Below, piece after piece: positions 34,849-45,308 of a stretch of 64,000 bases of DNA (the stretch's first letter is position 1; every line of letters begins with the position of its first letter). Below the pieces are notes generated by a model. The model saw only the letters and a program-made list of their open reading frames with translations, ran no database searches and was not told the origin of the DNA. Source of the DNA: Neokomagataea tanensis (GTDB lineage: Bacteria; Pseudomonadota; Alphaproteobacteria; Acetobacterales; Acetobacteraceae); NCBI RefSeq assembly GCF_006542335.1, contig NZ_CP032485.1:1684501-1748500 (forward strand), given 5' to 3'. The position numbers and the translations under genes were made by a program.

Positions 34849-35880
34849 TTATGGCAAGGCGATGCGCAGAATATGCGGCATGTCATTTTCTATGATTTGA
34901 ACGGCAATTTGAAGGGGGGCAGTTGGTTTCTGCGATGCAGGGAGGCTTGTTATCCCCTCGCTTTGTAACAGGCGCGGGTCCAAAAGTAAGGTTTGGGGAA
35001 GACGACTCGGGCCGAATGCCAATAGGGAGCCTCGGTCAATGTCGGCTGAGATGAATGTTTCGTTCGGCAAGATGGTGATTCCACCGATGCTGGTGGGGTG
35101 CCACCACTCATTGATGCCTTCAAACTGCTCTACCGGCGTAAAGTTGGGATCAGTGAAAAGGTTGGGGTCAATACGATAGAGCGGGCTGCATAAAGGGCCG
35201 TAAAAGAGCCATTTCTGGTTCGGGTCTTGAAGAAGGAAACGAACATTTCCTCCAGTGCTCGGGATGCCTTTGGCATCTACTTGCACAACGCCATGCCGAC
35301 GCAACGGGCTGCGTCCGATAAGTGAGGCATCGTTTGGAAGAAAACGCTGGGCTTTGCCTGTTTTGAGCGAGAGCCCAATGATGGCTGGGGCGCCTTCATC
35401 GGCTAGGAAAGCCGTTTCACCGTGCATTTGCAATGCAGCGATATTGCTCTCAGGGCGCAGCGTACCTGTCAGCGAAAGGCGCTGTTGAACAGCTCCTTCC
35501 GCGGTGAGTTTTACGAGTTCTGGGTTACTGCCGGTCGTGACTGCCCAGATTTCTGAACCTTGAGTTGTGAGTGTTGTAAAATGCAGTGAGGCGTTTGTGC
35601 CATCAGATGTAAGGGCAACGGGAGTAGTGCTGCCATCATTGTTGACGTGGAGCAGGTTTCCATCTGCATCCAGTCCTATCCAGCGGCCATCGCTGAGTGT
35701 TTTAAGAGAGTAAGGGGCAAGGCCGGGGGACGACAGATCCTGCACAACTTTGGCAGGAAGAGGGGCCATTGGCGGGGATTTAATATCTTTTCCTGCCGCC
35801 AAAGGAGGAAAAGCCGAAGCCCCAATAAGAACGCAGGACGCAAGTATATTACGCAAATGAACAGCATGTCTCATGCGCAA
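34849..35880 (-). CDS. exported beta-propeller protein, MRJP/yellow-like
   Basis: A signal peptide (about 1-29, ending PLAAG) is followed by a beta-strand-rich 310-residue domain. It has repeated propeller-like motifs (LSDGRWIGLDADGNLLHVNNDG, FLADEGAPAIIGLSLKTGKAQRFL, KWLFYGPLCSPLYRID). The second and third patterns resemble the major-royal-jelly/yellow family found in several acetic acid bacteria. SMP-30/gluconolactonase folds could look similar. Probably periplasmic; substrate unknown. It is transcribed toward thrC. Confidence 0.65.
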   Translation of the reverse strand: MRMRHAVHLRNILASCVLIGASAFPPLAAGKDIKSPPMAPLPAKVVQDLSSPGLAPYSLKTLSDGRWIGLDADGNLLHVNNDGSTTPVALTSDGTNASLHFTTLTTQGSEIWAVTTGSNPELVKLTAEGAVQQRLSLTGTLRPESNIAALQMHGETAFLADEGAPAIIGLSLKTGKAQRFLPNDASLIGRSPLRRHGVVQVDAKGIPSTGGNVRFLLQDPNQKWLFYGPLCSPLYRIDPNLFTDPNFTPVEQFEGINEWWHPTSIGGITILPNETFISADIDRGSLLAFGPSRLPQTLLLDPRLLQSEGITSLPASQKPTAPLQIAVQIIENDMPHILRIALP

Positions 35881-35938
35881 AAAGATTGTCCTCTCGCCTT
35901 AATTTGGCAAGCGAAAATGCCAGATATTTCGGCTTTTT

Positions 35939-36256
35939 TTAAGCGAGAGACACCTCATCGGCCTTTTGCAGTTGTGCACTGGTTTTTCTGGGCTGTATGG
36001 GGCGCGGTGCAGGGTGCGGATTTGAAAGCCAAGGGGCCTGGGCGTGCTCAGTTGGGAACAGTACCGAAGCGTGCATTAGCAGGGCTGCATCTTCCGTGAG
36101 GCATTCAACAGACCAGCGGTGATCAGGCATTAATGCAGTAAAATGGCCTGCATCTGTTTTGCGTACCTCAACGGCGAAGGTGCGTGTTGTTGCGCCTTGG
36201 CGGATTGTTGCGAAGATCAGGCCTGGAGCGGAACCAGTTTTCTGTTCAAGAAACAT
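35939..36256 (-). CDS. hypothetical 105-residue protein
   Basis: No family recognised. The ATG at 36256 follows AAGGAAA by about six bases, which favours this frame over the opposite-strand frame across the same DNA. Residues 1-70 look like a small beta-rich domain (GLIFATIRQGATTRTFAVEVRKTDAGHFTAL). The last 35 are Pro/Gln-rich and probably disordered. No signal peptide or membrane segment. It lies upstream of the beta-propeller gene by 58 bases on the same strand and diverges from the TPR gene. Confidence 0.55.
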   Translation of the reverse strand: MFLEQKTGSAPGLIFATIRQGATTRTFAVEVRKTDAGHFTALMPDHRWSVECLTEDAALLMHASVLFPTEHAQAPWLSNPHPAPRPIQPRKTSAQLQKADEVSLA

Positions 36257-36387
36257 AAGGTAATTTCCTTGGATAGCATCCTAATGTTTCTGTAGAGTGC
36301 CCTTAATTCCGTAAACAAAGTGCTAATGATTGTTGCTTAAAGTGAAATGCACGCGATTCATTACGAAAATTCAGAGACATTTTTATA

Positions 36388-38094
36388 ATGTTTGACCAAA
36401 CAGTAAATGAGCGTACGCAACATGCGCTGGAATGTCTTGCTCTCAACAACGACCAAGAAGCCTTAATAGTCTTAAGAAGTATTTTGGAGCAGAACTCAGA
36501 GCATGCAGCAGCATGGCACGCATTGGCGTGTCACGCACGGAAACATGGCAACGAAGCATCTGCTATTGCGCTTGTTGGCCGCGCTTTGCGCTGCAAGGAG
36601 ATGAGCGATGAAGATAAAGCACTTTATCACATCACATTAGGCGCGGCCCTGCTTGCACAGGGGCAAGCTGAGCCCTCGAGAGCGGCTTTTGTTGTTGCTC
36701 GTGCGCTGAATGCCTGTGATCCGCGGGCGTCGGTCGGTCTGGCAGAGGCGCTTATAGCTCTTGGGCGGGTTGAAGAGGGCAGGTTAACGTTAGAATATGC
36801 GATAACTTTGGCATCTGATGATGCGCCTATTTTGACCCGCTTGGCAGAATTGCACCTGCAAACGGGATCGGTTGAGGCTGCTCTCGTTTGTTTCCGTCGC
36901 GCGCTGGAGCGGCAACCTGCTGACGGGCGCGTTTGGGCCAATTTGGGAGCGGCGCTTTATGAAGCCAGTTTAAGCGCGCCAGAATTGCTGGATGAAGCAG
37001 AGCGGGCCTTAGAGCAGGCAATAAAGCGAGGCGCGCAAACCCCTGAAACACTGAATACGCGCGCGCTGGTCCGCATGGCACTAGGGCAACTAGAGGCCGC
37101 AAAAGACGATTTTTCCAGTGCGCTTGTGAATGCGCCGCATAATGGCGTTGTCTTAAATAATTTGGCGACCGTCTTGGAAGAGCTCGGCCATACTCAAAAG
37201 GCTGAGGCTGCGTATGATGCTTTGGCACAGCGTGAGGTAGGTCGTTTGCAGGTACAAAGCATTTATAACCGTGCTGTGCTCAGGCTTGCTCAGGGGCGAT
37301 ATGCTGAGGGGTGGTCTGATTTTGAGGCGCGGCGACTACTGCTTCCTCAGGCGGAGGATGTGCCCCAGTGGGATGGCTCGTCAGGTGTGGAGCCTGTGGC
37401 GGTGACGGCCGAACAAGGTTTGGGTGATCAAGTCCAATTTATGCGCTACCTGAAGGAGGTCGTGCAACGGAGGCCGGTTCGTCTACGTGGGGCGTTCGCA
37501 GAATTGGCGCGTTTCATGCCCGCATTACCGCAGGAGCGCCTGTTGGAGGCTGAAGGTCCTGTCGCAGCGAATATAAGCCTTTTAAGTTTGCCAGCCGTGT
37601 TGCGGGAGGGGAAGCCCGCCCCAGTGCCTTACCTGTCTGTAAATGTGCAGCCGGAGGCTTATTGTGTTGGGGTCTGCTTTTCTGGTGGGCAAGGATACCG
37701 GTTTGACCGCCGACGGTCCGTGCCAAGGGAGCTATTGACGGTTTTGCGCGGCGTTGAAGGGGTACGTTTTGTGTCCTTGCAACGTGTGCCGCCTTGGGAT
37801 GGCTGCGAACAGCCGGCCTTGGAAACGCTTGAGGATTTGCTGCGTGCCGCAGGGCGCTGCGCTTTGGTTGTTTCAGTTGATACTTTGGCGGCGCACATTG
37901 CTGGTGCGTTAGGGCGGCCGCTGTGGCTCGTGAACCGTTTTGGTGGTGACTGGCGCTGGCGCCAGAATGATTGGTATGAAAGTTGCCAGCGCATTTTCCA
38001 ACCAAGAATGGCGACTGCACCGCCGCAATGCTGGCCGCCTGTATTAGACGACCTAGCCTGCGCGCTGCATGAGTGGAAACGGACTCAGCGTTAA
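36388..38094 (+). CDS. TPR protein with C-terminal glycosyltransferase-like domain
   Basis: Two-part protein of 568 residues. The first 300 or so are tetratricopeptide repeats (AWHALACHARKHGNEASAI, VWANLGAALYEAS, ETLNTRALVRMALGQLEAA). The second part (340-568) has a glycosyltransferase-like fold with GLGDQVQFMRYL and the C-terminal VDTLAAHIAGALGRPLWLV, which recalls GT9/GT41 nucleotide-sugar sites. The combination is frequent in Acetobacteraceae, but acceptor and sugar are unknown; cell-surface or protein glycosylation is a guess. It converges on glnD with a four-base overlap of the ends. Confidence 0.75.
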   Translation: MFDQTVNERTQHALECLALNNDQEALIVLRSILEQNSEHAAAWHALACHARKHGNEASAIALVGRALRCKEMSDEDKALYHITLGAALLAQGQAEPSRAAFVVARALNACDPRASVGLAEALIALGRVEEGRLTLEYAITLASDDAPILTRLAELHLQTGSVEAALVCFRRALERQPADGRVWANLGAALYEASLSAPELLDEAERALEQAIKRGAQTPETLNTRALVRMALGQLEAAKDDFSSALVNAPHNGVVLNNLATVLEELGHTQKAEAAYDALAQREVGRLQVQSIYNRAVLRLAQGRYAEGWSDFEARRLLLPQAEDVPQWDGSSGVEPVAVTAEQGLGDQVQFMRYLKEVVQRRPVRLRGAFAELARFMPALPQERLLEAEGPVAANISLLSLPAVLREGKPAPVPYLSVNVQPEAYCVGVCFSGGQGYRFDRRRSVPRELLTVLRGVEGVRFVSLQRVPPWDGCEQPALETLEDLLRAAGRCALVVSVDTLAAHIAGALGRPLWLVNRFGGDWRWRQNDWYESCQRIFQPRMATAPPQCWPPVLDDLACALHEWKRTQR

Positions 38095-41006
38095 ACGGTG
38101 CTGGCCGTGGTCGTGACGGGATCAGCTTTTAAGGAGTTGAGGAGCACGGCGCGAATGTGCCGGATACGCTCTGGCTCGTGGAGTTTTTGGCCGAGGAGGT
38201 CCTTAACGTAGAACACGTCCACGGCTCTCATGCCGTAAGTCGTAATATGTGCCGAAGCAATTTGCAGTGCTTCTTTGCTTAAAGTGGCTGTGATGTCGTG
38301 CAGCAGGCCGGGGCGGTCGCGGCCATTAATTTCGATAATCGTATGCCGATCGGATGCTGCATTGTCGATAACGACGCGTGGCGGCACATGGATTGCACGC
38401 ATGCGGCGTGACATACCGAAACGATGCGTCTCTTCCAAACCTTGAGCGATGTTCAAGCGCCCACAAAGCGCTTGCTCGATCAATGTATTGAGGCGGCCTA
38501 GCTGGTGCGGGTCTTCGAAGGCGCAGCCATTTCTGTCTTGTACCCAGAAAGTATCGAGCGCCATTCCATCGCTTAGAGTGTGGATGCGCGCGTCAACAAT
38601 AGAGGCACCTGCGACTGCAATCGTCCCTGCAATTTGGGAGAAGAGGCCGGGATGATCGGCGCAGAGAATGGTCATTTCCGTTACCCCCCGATCAGGGATA
38701 GGGGTGGCCTCAACGGTAATGGGTGCATTGTACCGATCAGAATCGTGGACCATACGGGCATGTCGGATGTGAGTCTCAGTATCGAAGCCTAGCCAGTAGC
38801 TAGGGTAGCCTAGGTCCAGAAACTGATTGACGCTGTCTTCCGGCAGGAGAGGTAGCAGGTTCTCACGGGCCAATTGCCGTGCGTGAGCAACGCGGACGTC
38901 CTGCTCAGAGGCGGCCATCCCTCCTTCAAGCACTTCGGCCACGCGGGAGTATAATTCACGGAGCAAAGTGGCTTTCCAAGCGTTCCAGACTTTGGGGCTG
39001 ACGGCCCGCATATCCGCAATGGTGAGCAGCAATAGTAATTTTAACCGCTCTGGCGATTGGATCGTATCGGCGAGGTCCAGAATGGTGCGCGGGTCGTCTA
39101 TATCGCGTGTGAAGGCTGTGTGTGAGAGCAGAAGATGATGGAGCACAAGCCAGGAAACAGTATCGGTTTCCTCCGGGTCCAAGCCAAGGCGCGGACAAAT
39201 ATCAAGCGCGAGTTCTGCCCCAATTTCGGAGTGATCGCCACCGCGCCCTTTTGCAATGTCGTGAAGCAGGACGGAGACGTATAGAGCCTTCCGTGACCAG
39301 AGGTCACGGGTGAGTTCATAAGCCAGCGGGATTTCGTCAGCCATGCTGCCCGCTTCAATTTCACCAAGGATGCGTACAGCTTCAATTATGTGCTCATCGA
39401 CGGTGTAAATATGGTAGCTGTCAAACTGCATCTGACCGACTACGCGCGACCAGTCAGGCAGCAAGTGTCCCAGCAGCCCCGTGTCATTTAGGATGGGGAG
39501 CCAGAAGGGAGAGGCTTTATCAGGCTGGTTACTTGGGGCTCTTAAAAGTTCAAGAAACAGGCGGGCCGTTTCCGGGTCATCACGCAGAGAAATAGCGTAT
39601 TTTTCGTGCCGGATAAGCTGTTGCAGAGCAAGGGGGTGAACTTCGCATTCATGTCGTCGTGCGCAATCCAGCATTTGGAACATGAGGCGAGGATTTTGTG
39701 CGAAATCCATATGTGCGCCGGGGAAAAGCTTCCCGGCGATCATATTGAAGCCTTCAGGGCCTTGTTCTGTCAGGGATGTTGCCCCGGGTTGGCGCGTCTC
39801 TAAATGGGTAAGGACAATAGGTTCAAGCAGATATGTGAGGCGAAGAACGTCCCGGGCGGTGAGGAAGTAATGTCGCATAAAGCGTTCGACGCCACGTTGT
39901 CGGCCATGTGTGGCGTAACCCATTCGGCCACCGATAATGGGCTGGACGTCGAAGGTCAGTCGTTCTTCAGCACGGCCTGTAATGTAGTGCAGGTGAAGAC
40001 GGACGGTCCAAAAAAAGTTCCATGCGCGGCGGGCACGGTGGGCTTCCCGGTCAGTTAAAAAACCGAGGGATACAAAAGACGGGCCGTGGGAAGGGGGAAA
40101 TGCCGTCTCCTCAGCCTCGGTTGAACCCGTCAGGGGCAAAGGACAGCCCAATGCGGCGCGGCCAAGCCAGTTTAAGGTTTGAAGATCACGTAGACCGCCG
40201 CGCCCTTCTTTAAGGTTCGGCTCGACCATTGAAAAAGAGTCGCCAAGGCGTTTGTGGCGGCGACCGCGCTCTTCGATTTTGCCGTCAATGAAGCTGGCGA
40301 GGGTGCGTTCTTGTAAATCTTCGCTCAGGCGGCTGCGCAGTTGGGCTGCAAGCTCGAGATTGCCGCAAAGTGGGCGTAGATCAAGCAGTGCTGTGCGGAT
40401 CGTAATGTCTGTTCCGACATCGTTCAAACAGGCGGATAGCGAGCGCGTTGCGTGGCCTACGCGCAGACCCAGATCCCATAATATGTAGAGAATAAATTCG
40501 ATACGTGCCGTCGCGGCGGCGGAGGCATTTTCATCAGTCAGGAAGAGAACGTCGATATCGCTAAATGGTGCGAGTAGGCCCGCACCGTAACCACCCGTGG
40601 CGCAAAGACAAAGACGGTCTTGGGGTGTGGTGTTGGCCGTGCCTGCCCGTGCTTCAGCGAAGGCCACGAGGCCGCGAATAGCCTCATCCGTGAGGGCTGC
40701 AAGCGCATGCGCCGCGGCCACCCCGCTGATGCGACGCTTTTCAAAAGCTTCACGAATTTCGGATTGTCCCGCGCCAAGATGGCGGCGCAGCACCATAAGA
40801 ATTTCATCACGCGAGATGTCGTTCTCGGCCGAGCGGAGTTCGTCCGTGTCCGGCTGTGAGCCTAATTGCTCGAGCAGCGTATACAATGGGGAGAGAAGCT
40901 GAGTGTCGCCTGTGAGGCGATGGGAGCGCGAGTCGGACAGGGTTTTTTCCGTAAGCTTATCAGCGGGAAGAGTCTGATCTTCGCCCGATTTTGTCGCGTT
41001 TTTCAA
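38091..41006 (-). CDS. glnD: [protein-PII] uridylyltransferase / uridylyl-removing enzyme
   Basis: Cytosolic nitrogen sensor that uridylylates PII proteins when glutamine is low and removes UMP when it is high. Domains in order are the nucleotidyltransferase with GGYGAGLLAPFSDIDVLF (near 132-150), the HD hydrolase with LLHDIAKGRGGDHSE (near 520), and two C-terminal ACT domains (near 775-845 and 890-960) that bind glutamine. Length 971 is typical of alphaproteobacteria. It overlaps mutS by four bases, so mutS and glnD are translationally coupled. Confidence 0.96.
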   Translation of the reverse strand: MKNATKSGEDQTLPADKLTEKTLSDSRSHRLTGDTQLLSPLYTLLEQLGSQPDTDELRSAENDISRDEILMVLRRHLGAGQSEIREAFEKRRISGVAAAHALAALTDEAIRGLVAFAEARAGTANTTPQDRLCLCATGGYGAGLLAPFSDIDVLFLTDENASAAATARIEFILYILWDLGLRVGHATRSLSACLNDVGTDITIRTALLDLRPLCGNLELAAQLRSRLSEDLQERTLASFIDGKIEERGRRHKRLGDSFSMVEPNLKEGRGGLRDLQTLNWLGRAALGCPLPLTGSTEAEETAFPPSHGPSFVSLGFLTDREAHRARRAWNFFWTVRLHLHYITGRAEERLTFDVQPIIGGRMGYATHGRQRGVERFMRHYFLTARDVLRLTYLLEPIVLTHLETRQPGATSLTEQGPEGFNMIAGKLFPGAHMDFAQNPRLMFQMLDCARRHECEVHPLALQQLIRHEKYAISLRDDPETARLFLELLRAPSNQPDKASPFWLPILNDTGLLGHLLPDWSRVVGQMQFDSYHIYTVDEHIIEAVRILGEIEAGSMADEIPLAYELTRDLWSRKALYVSVLLHDIAKGRGGDHSEIGAELALDICPRLGLDPEETDTVSWLVLHHLLLSHTAFTRDIDDPRTILDLADTIQSPERLKLLLLLTIADMRAVSPKVWNAWKATLLRELYSRVAEVLEGGMAASEQDVRVAHARQLARENLLPLLPEDSVNQFLDLGYPSYWLGFDTETHIRHARMVHDSDRYNAPITVEATPIPDRGVTEMTILCADHPGLFSQIAGTIAVAGASIVDARIHTLSDGMALDTFWVQDRNGCAFEDPHQLGRLNTLIEQALCGRLNIAQGLEETHRFGMSRRMRAIHVPPRVVIDNAASDRHTIIEINGRDRPGLLHDITATLSKEALQIASAHITTYGMRAVDVFYVKDLLGQKLHEPERIRHIRAVLLNSLKADPVTTTASTV

Positions 41007-43717
41007 GTCTTGTCTCCGCGCGTGGCCAGTTCTTTGAGCGCATAAAGGGTCGCGAGAGCATCTCTCGGAGTAAGAGAATCCGGGTCAAGAGCGTCGAGCT
41101 TTTCGCGTAGTGCATCGGTGGGTTGTGAAATTGGCACTGCATCAAGGGGCATTTCCTCCGCTGCTGGTTCGGAGAAAGCCATGTCAAAGAGAGGCAGTGA
41201 TGGGCGGCTCTGGGCGTGTTGTTGCTCCAGTGTCGTCAATAGGCGTGATGCGCGGTCAATGACATTAGATGGTACGCCTGCCAGACGCGCAACGTGTAAG
41301 CCCCAGCTTTTGCGTGCGGCTCCGGCTTTTACTTCATGCTGAAAAATCACTTTGTTGCGCCACTCGCGCACTGCCATCGTGCAGGCCTGCAAGCGGGGTA
41401 AGGCGTCTGTAAGGGCAGTCAGTTCGTGGAAATGCGTTGCAAAAATAGTGCGCGCGCCGAGGTGCCCGTGAAGGGCCTCTAAAGTGGCCCACGCAATGGC
41501 GAGGCCATCAAGCGTGGATGTGCCACGGCCAATTTCATCTACAACGACCAATGAGCGAGGGCCGGCCTGATTAAGAATCGCGGCTGCTTCGGTCATCTCG
41601 ACCATGAAAGTGGATCGTCCGCGTGCCAGATCGTCTGCCCCACCCACGCGGGAGAAAAGCCGATCGACAACGCCAATTGTCGCATTTTTGGCGGGTACGG
41701 GCAGGCCAGCTTGGGCAAGGATCACAGCCAGAGCCGTTTGGCGCAGGAATGTTGATTTACCAGCCATATTCGGGCCAGTAAGGAGCATAACGCGCTGATC
41801 AGGCTCCAAGGAGCAGTTGTTGGGGATAAAGCGCGCATCTGCCGAGCCAGATTCTGCTAACGCGGCTTCCACAACGGGGTGGCGACAGGCTGTTAGCGTA
41901 AAATCTGTCCCCTCCGTCATTGTTGGGCAGCACCAGTTTCCTCCAGCCGCCAGTAGTGCGCAGGAGCGTAGGACGTCGAGTTGTGCCAACGCTGCTGCGA
42001 CATCTTCCAAAGCTGGTGTTTCGAGGGCTTGTGTGCACAGCGCATCAAAGAGGGCACGCTCTTTACGAGAGGCGTTCTCGGCTGCTTCCAGAATGGCCTG
42101 ATCGAGTTCGGCGAGTTCTTCTGTTGAGAAGCGCGCGAGGCTCGCCGTGCCTTGACGGAACGAGAGCGCAGGATTGTCCCTCAGCTTTGCGCCGTGCGTT
42201 GCAGGCACTTCAATGACATAGCCGAGCTGAGCATGGTGTTTGATTTTGAGGGTATTAATACCGAGCTTTGTGCTGAGCTCTCCCTGCATGGCAGCGATAA
42301 CGCGCCGACTATTGTTGCGCAGAGTGCGAAAATGATCGAGCTCCGCGTCGTAACCTTCAGCGATGACGCCGCCATCATCCAATCTTGCGGGCAATTCTTC
42401 GGCCAGTGCTGAGCGAAGGCGGTTAAGTAGTCCTTCAGCCCGGCCGTAAAGAGCACCAAAAAGCTCGCGTATGGCGGTGGGGGTGGTTTCGTCGCAGAGC
42501 GGTTGTAAGGCGGCCGTTATATCGTCTGCGGCGATGAGGGCATCGCGTAGAGCGGCAAGGTCACGTGGCTGACCGCGCTGAGCGGATAGGCGCCCTAAAG
42601 CGCGCGCAATGTCAGGTGTGCGGCGAAAAATAAGCGCGAGCGTATCATTTAACGGTGTCTGCTCGTTGAGCCATAGCCAAGCTTGCTGACGTGCCGTGAT
42701 GGCTGAAGCGCTCGTCAAAGGTGATGAAAGCCACTCCGCAAGTAACCGTGAACCAGCAGCAGTGGCTGTGCGGGAGACTGCTCCGAGAAGGCTGTATTTG
42801 CTCTCGCCATCACGGGTGCGAAGAATATCAAGGCTGTGGCGGGTCGCTGGGTCGATGCCGAGAACGCCGTCCAAGCCTTGTGTCGTCGGACGAGAAAGGC
42901 GCGGCAATGCGCCTGCTTGGCTCCGCTGTACGTAGCCAAGGACCATAGCGCATGCCACGATGTGTTCGGGCGTAAAATCACCTAGAGCTTCGATCTGGGC
43001 AACTTCAAATGCACGGGCAATGTGCGTGCGGGCGCTGTCGAGTGACGGAATGCCCGGGACAGGGGCTAAACGCTCTGAGTGTTCAGGTGGAATTAGATCC
43101 GGAACAGATAAAATTTCTGCCGGATCGAGCCTTGCCAACAATTCCGGCAAAGCGTCGGGCATTATGGTTGCGGTTTCGAAGGCACCCGTTGAAATATCAA
43201 TCCACGCAGCGCCGAGTTGCTGCGCTTTGCTACGCTCCGGTGATGGGGCGATTGCGACGAGGAGATTGGCCCGTCCGGCTTCTAAGAGTTCATCTTCCGT
43301 TAACGTGCCGGGGGAGACAACGCGGACAATGGCACGGGGTAAGGGGCCTTTTTGCCCCTTTTGCGGAGCTTGTGTCTGCTCAGCGACGGCGACCCTAAAG
43401 CCACGGCGTATGAGGCGGGCAAGGTATGCGGGCGCGGCAGAAACTGGAACACCACACATTGGGATTGGTTCGCCATCGTGGGAGCCACGGGCCGTCAGGG
43501 CAATGTCAAGCGCATGAGCCGCAGCTTGGGCATCCGCAAAGAAGAGCTCGTAGAAGTCTCCCATACGAAAGAACAACAGTGCTTCTGGCTCTTGTTCTTT
43601 GAGGGTAAACCACTGGGCCATAGCGGGTGTTGCTTTGGCGGCTGACGACGGGGGCTTGAGGGAACCGATGGGTCCGATCTCCAAATGTGTATGAAAGGGT
43701 GCTGAATACCGATTCAC
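41003..43717 (-). CDS. mutS: DNA mismatch repair protein MutS
   Basis: Mismatch recognition ATPase. The N-terminal mismatch-binding motif is in FFRMGDFYELF (Phe and Glu of the F-x-E signature). The C-terminal ATPase has Walker A TGPNMAGKSTF, the Walker B/D-loop region VVDEIGRGTSTLDG and FATHFHELT. Length 904 matches the family. The start at 43717 gives about 30 residues before the conserved domain; a downstream start at Met32 is possible. It sits between murJ (upstream) and glnD (downstream) on the minus strand. Confidence 0.96.
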   Translation of the reverse strand: MNRYSAPFHTHLEIGPIGSLKPPSSAAKATPAMAQWFTLKEQEPEALLFFRMGDFYELFFADAQAAAHALDIALTARGSHDGEPIPMCGVPVSAAPAYLARLIRRGFRVAVAEQTQAPQKGQKGPLPRAIVRVVSPGTLTEDELLEAGRANLLVAIAPSPERSKAQQLGAAWIDISTGAFETATIMPDALPELLARLDPAEILSVPDLIPPEHSERLAPVPGIPSLDSARTHIARAFEVAQIEALGDFTPEHIVACAMVLGYVQRSQAGALPRLSRPTTQGLDGVLGIDPATRHSLDILRTRDGESKYSLLGAVSRTATAAGSRLLAEWLSSPLTSASAITARQQAWLWLNEQTPLNDTLALIFRRTPDIARALGRLSAQRGQPRDLAALRDALIAADDITAALQPLCDETTPTAIRELFGALYGRAEGLLNRLRSALAEELPARLDDGGVIAEGYDAELDHFRTLRNNSRRVIAAMQGELSTKLGINTLKIKHHAQLGYVIEVPATHGAKLRDNPALSFRQGTASLARFSTEELAELDQAILEAAENASRKERALFDALCTQALETPALEDVAAALAQLDVLRSCALLAAGGNWCCPTMTEGTDFTLTACRHPVVEAALAESGSADARFIPNNCSLEPDQRVMLLTGPNMAGKSTFLRQTALAVILAQAGLPVPAKNATIGVVDRLFSRVGGADDLARGRSTFMVEMTEAAAILNQAGPRSLVVVDEIGRGTSTLDGLAIAWATLEALHGHLGARTIFATHFHELTALTDALPRLQACTMAVREWRNKVIFQHEVKAGAARKSWGLHVARLAGVPSNVIDRASRLLTTLEQQHAQSRPSLPLFDMAFSEPAAEEMPLDAVPISQPTDALREKLDALDPDSLTPRDALATLYALKELATRGDKT

Positions 43718-43749
43718 AGAAGCGGTGTGAACCGGTTGGCTGATGTCTT

Positions 43750-45308
43750 TTAGCGAGTGCGCCGCCGGGCGATGCGTTTTTGCAACGCTGCCTGCACATC
43801 CTTAACTTTCATAATGCCAAGCCCATCAAGAGCCGCAGCATAAATGATGGCCCCAAGGACGACCAGCGCACCCATGGCAGCAACACGTAAAATTCCGTGT
43901 TGGTACAGAACGTGGGGGCGAGAATTTTTTGGCCAGCTGCGACCCAAAGCCCCATAATGATAGAGGCCGCGAGAATGCGTGGCACGCGCTTCTTGAGTGC
44001 TTGATCAGGCTGCAACACGCCGCGTTTGTGGAGTAGTGTAGCTAGACAAATGACGTTTATGATGGCTGCCAATGTGCTGGCGAGGGGCGGGCCAAGGTAC
44101 CCAAGCGGATGAAACAGCGCGAGGTTGAGCCCAAGGTTTAGCGCAAGCGTCGCAAAGCCAATGCGTACGGGCGTTTTTGTATCCCCGTATGCAAAAAAGC
44201 CGGGGGATAAGACTTTAATCAAAATGAAAGCTGGAAGCCCGGCCGCAAAAGCGCGCAGACATTCCGCTGCCAAAAGTGCATCTGGTGTAGAAAAATGACC
44301 ATAAGCAAAAAGCCCGGTCATCAGCAGTGGGGCTAAAGCGATAAGACCTGCCGTGGCGGGCAGGGTGAGCAGGAGCGCATAATCAAGTGCGCGGTTTAAG
44401 CTGGCCCGGGCGTTGTCTGTGTCGTTGGTTGCGACGTGCCGGGACAAAACCGGCATGAGGGTGGTCGCAGCGGCAGCCCCAAGGACACCAAGAGGAAGCT
44501 GGTTCAGACGGTCAGCTGCATTGAGGATGGATACTCCGCCAACCGGTAGTTTTGTGGCAATTATTGTGTCCACGGTCAGGTTGATCTGTGTGATGCCTGA
44601 ACCTAAAAGGCCCGGGCCCATACGACGCAGCATCATGCGCATATCAGGCGAAAGGGTCGGCCGAACGAGCAAGGGCAGAAGGCCTGCGCGTTTTGTGGCC
44701 CAAAGCAGTGCCGTAAATTGCACCACGCCTGATAGTGTTACGCCCCATGCAGACGCGAACACTACATCATGCCAGCCCCAATACCCGATATAGGTGGCAG
44801 CAATGCCGATGACGTTAAAAGCCAGATAAGCGGCGGATGCCGCGCTGTAATACCCGCGTCCGTTAAGTATTCCGGCTACAAGTGCAGCTGCGCAAATGAG
44901 GACCATATACGGGAATGTAATACGCGTTAGCGCGACCGCTAATGCAAAGCGGCTTCCGTCCGGGCTGAAGTCTGATGTCAGCCAGATAACAACGGGTGTA
45001 AAAATCTCGCAGATTACCGTCAGGATAACCAGCCAAGAGACAAGGGCTGAGAGCGCCTGACTGGCGAAAAGAAGGGCTTTATCGTGACCCTCCTGCTCAT
45101 ATTTTGCGGTGAACATCGGCACGAAAGCCGAGTTCAAAGCACCTTCCCCGAAGAGGCGTCGGAACATGTTGGGCAGCCGCAATGCAACGAGATAAGCATC
45201 AAGTGCGGGGCCGGCGCCCAAAAAATTGTACAGGAGCTGGTCACGGACAAGGCCGAGAACCCGCGAAAGCATGGTCCAGCCGCCGACAGTCAGGAAATTA
45301 CGAATCAT
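43750..45308 (-). CDS. murJ: lipid II flippase MurJ, frame broken near the C-terminus
   Basis: Inner-membrane flippase moving lipid II to the periplasm for peptidoglycan synthesis (MviN/MurJ, 14 membrane segments). The main frame gives 499 residues ending in an odd tail after QKILAPTF. The conserved last helix (ILRVAAMGALVVLGAIIYAAALDGLG) is in the next frame and runs to a stop at 43750. The two join at the five-C run (five G on the plus strand, 43914-43918). A sixth base gives LAPHVLYQHGILRVAAM and a 519-residue protein. Because MurJ is normally essential, a sequence error is the likely cause. A 10-bp hairpin overlaps the start codon. Confidence 0.92.

Noticed and set aside
35647..36099. 150-codon plus-strand frame
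   Set aside because: It lies antisense to the beta-propeller gene and the small hypothetical gene, both of which have better starts.
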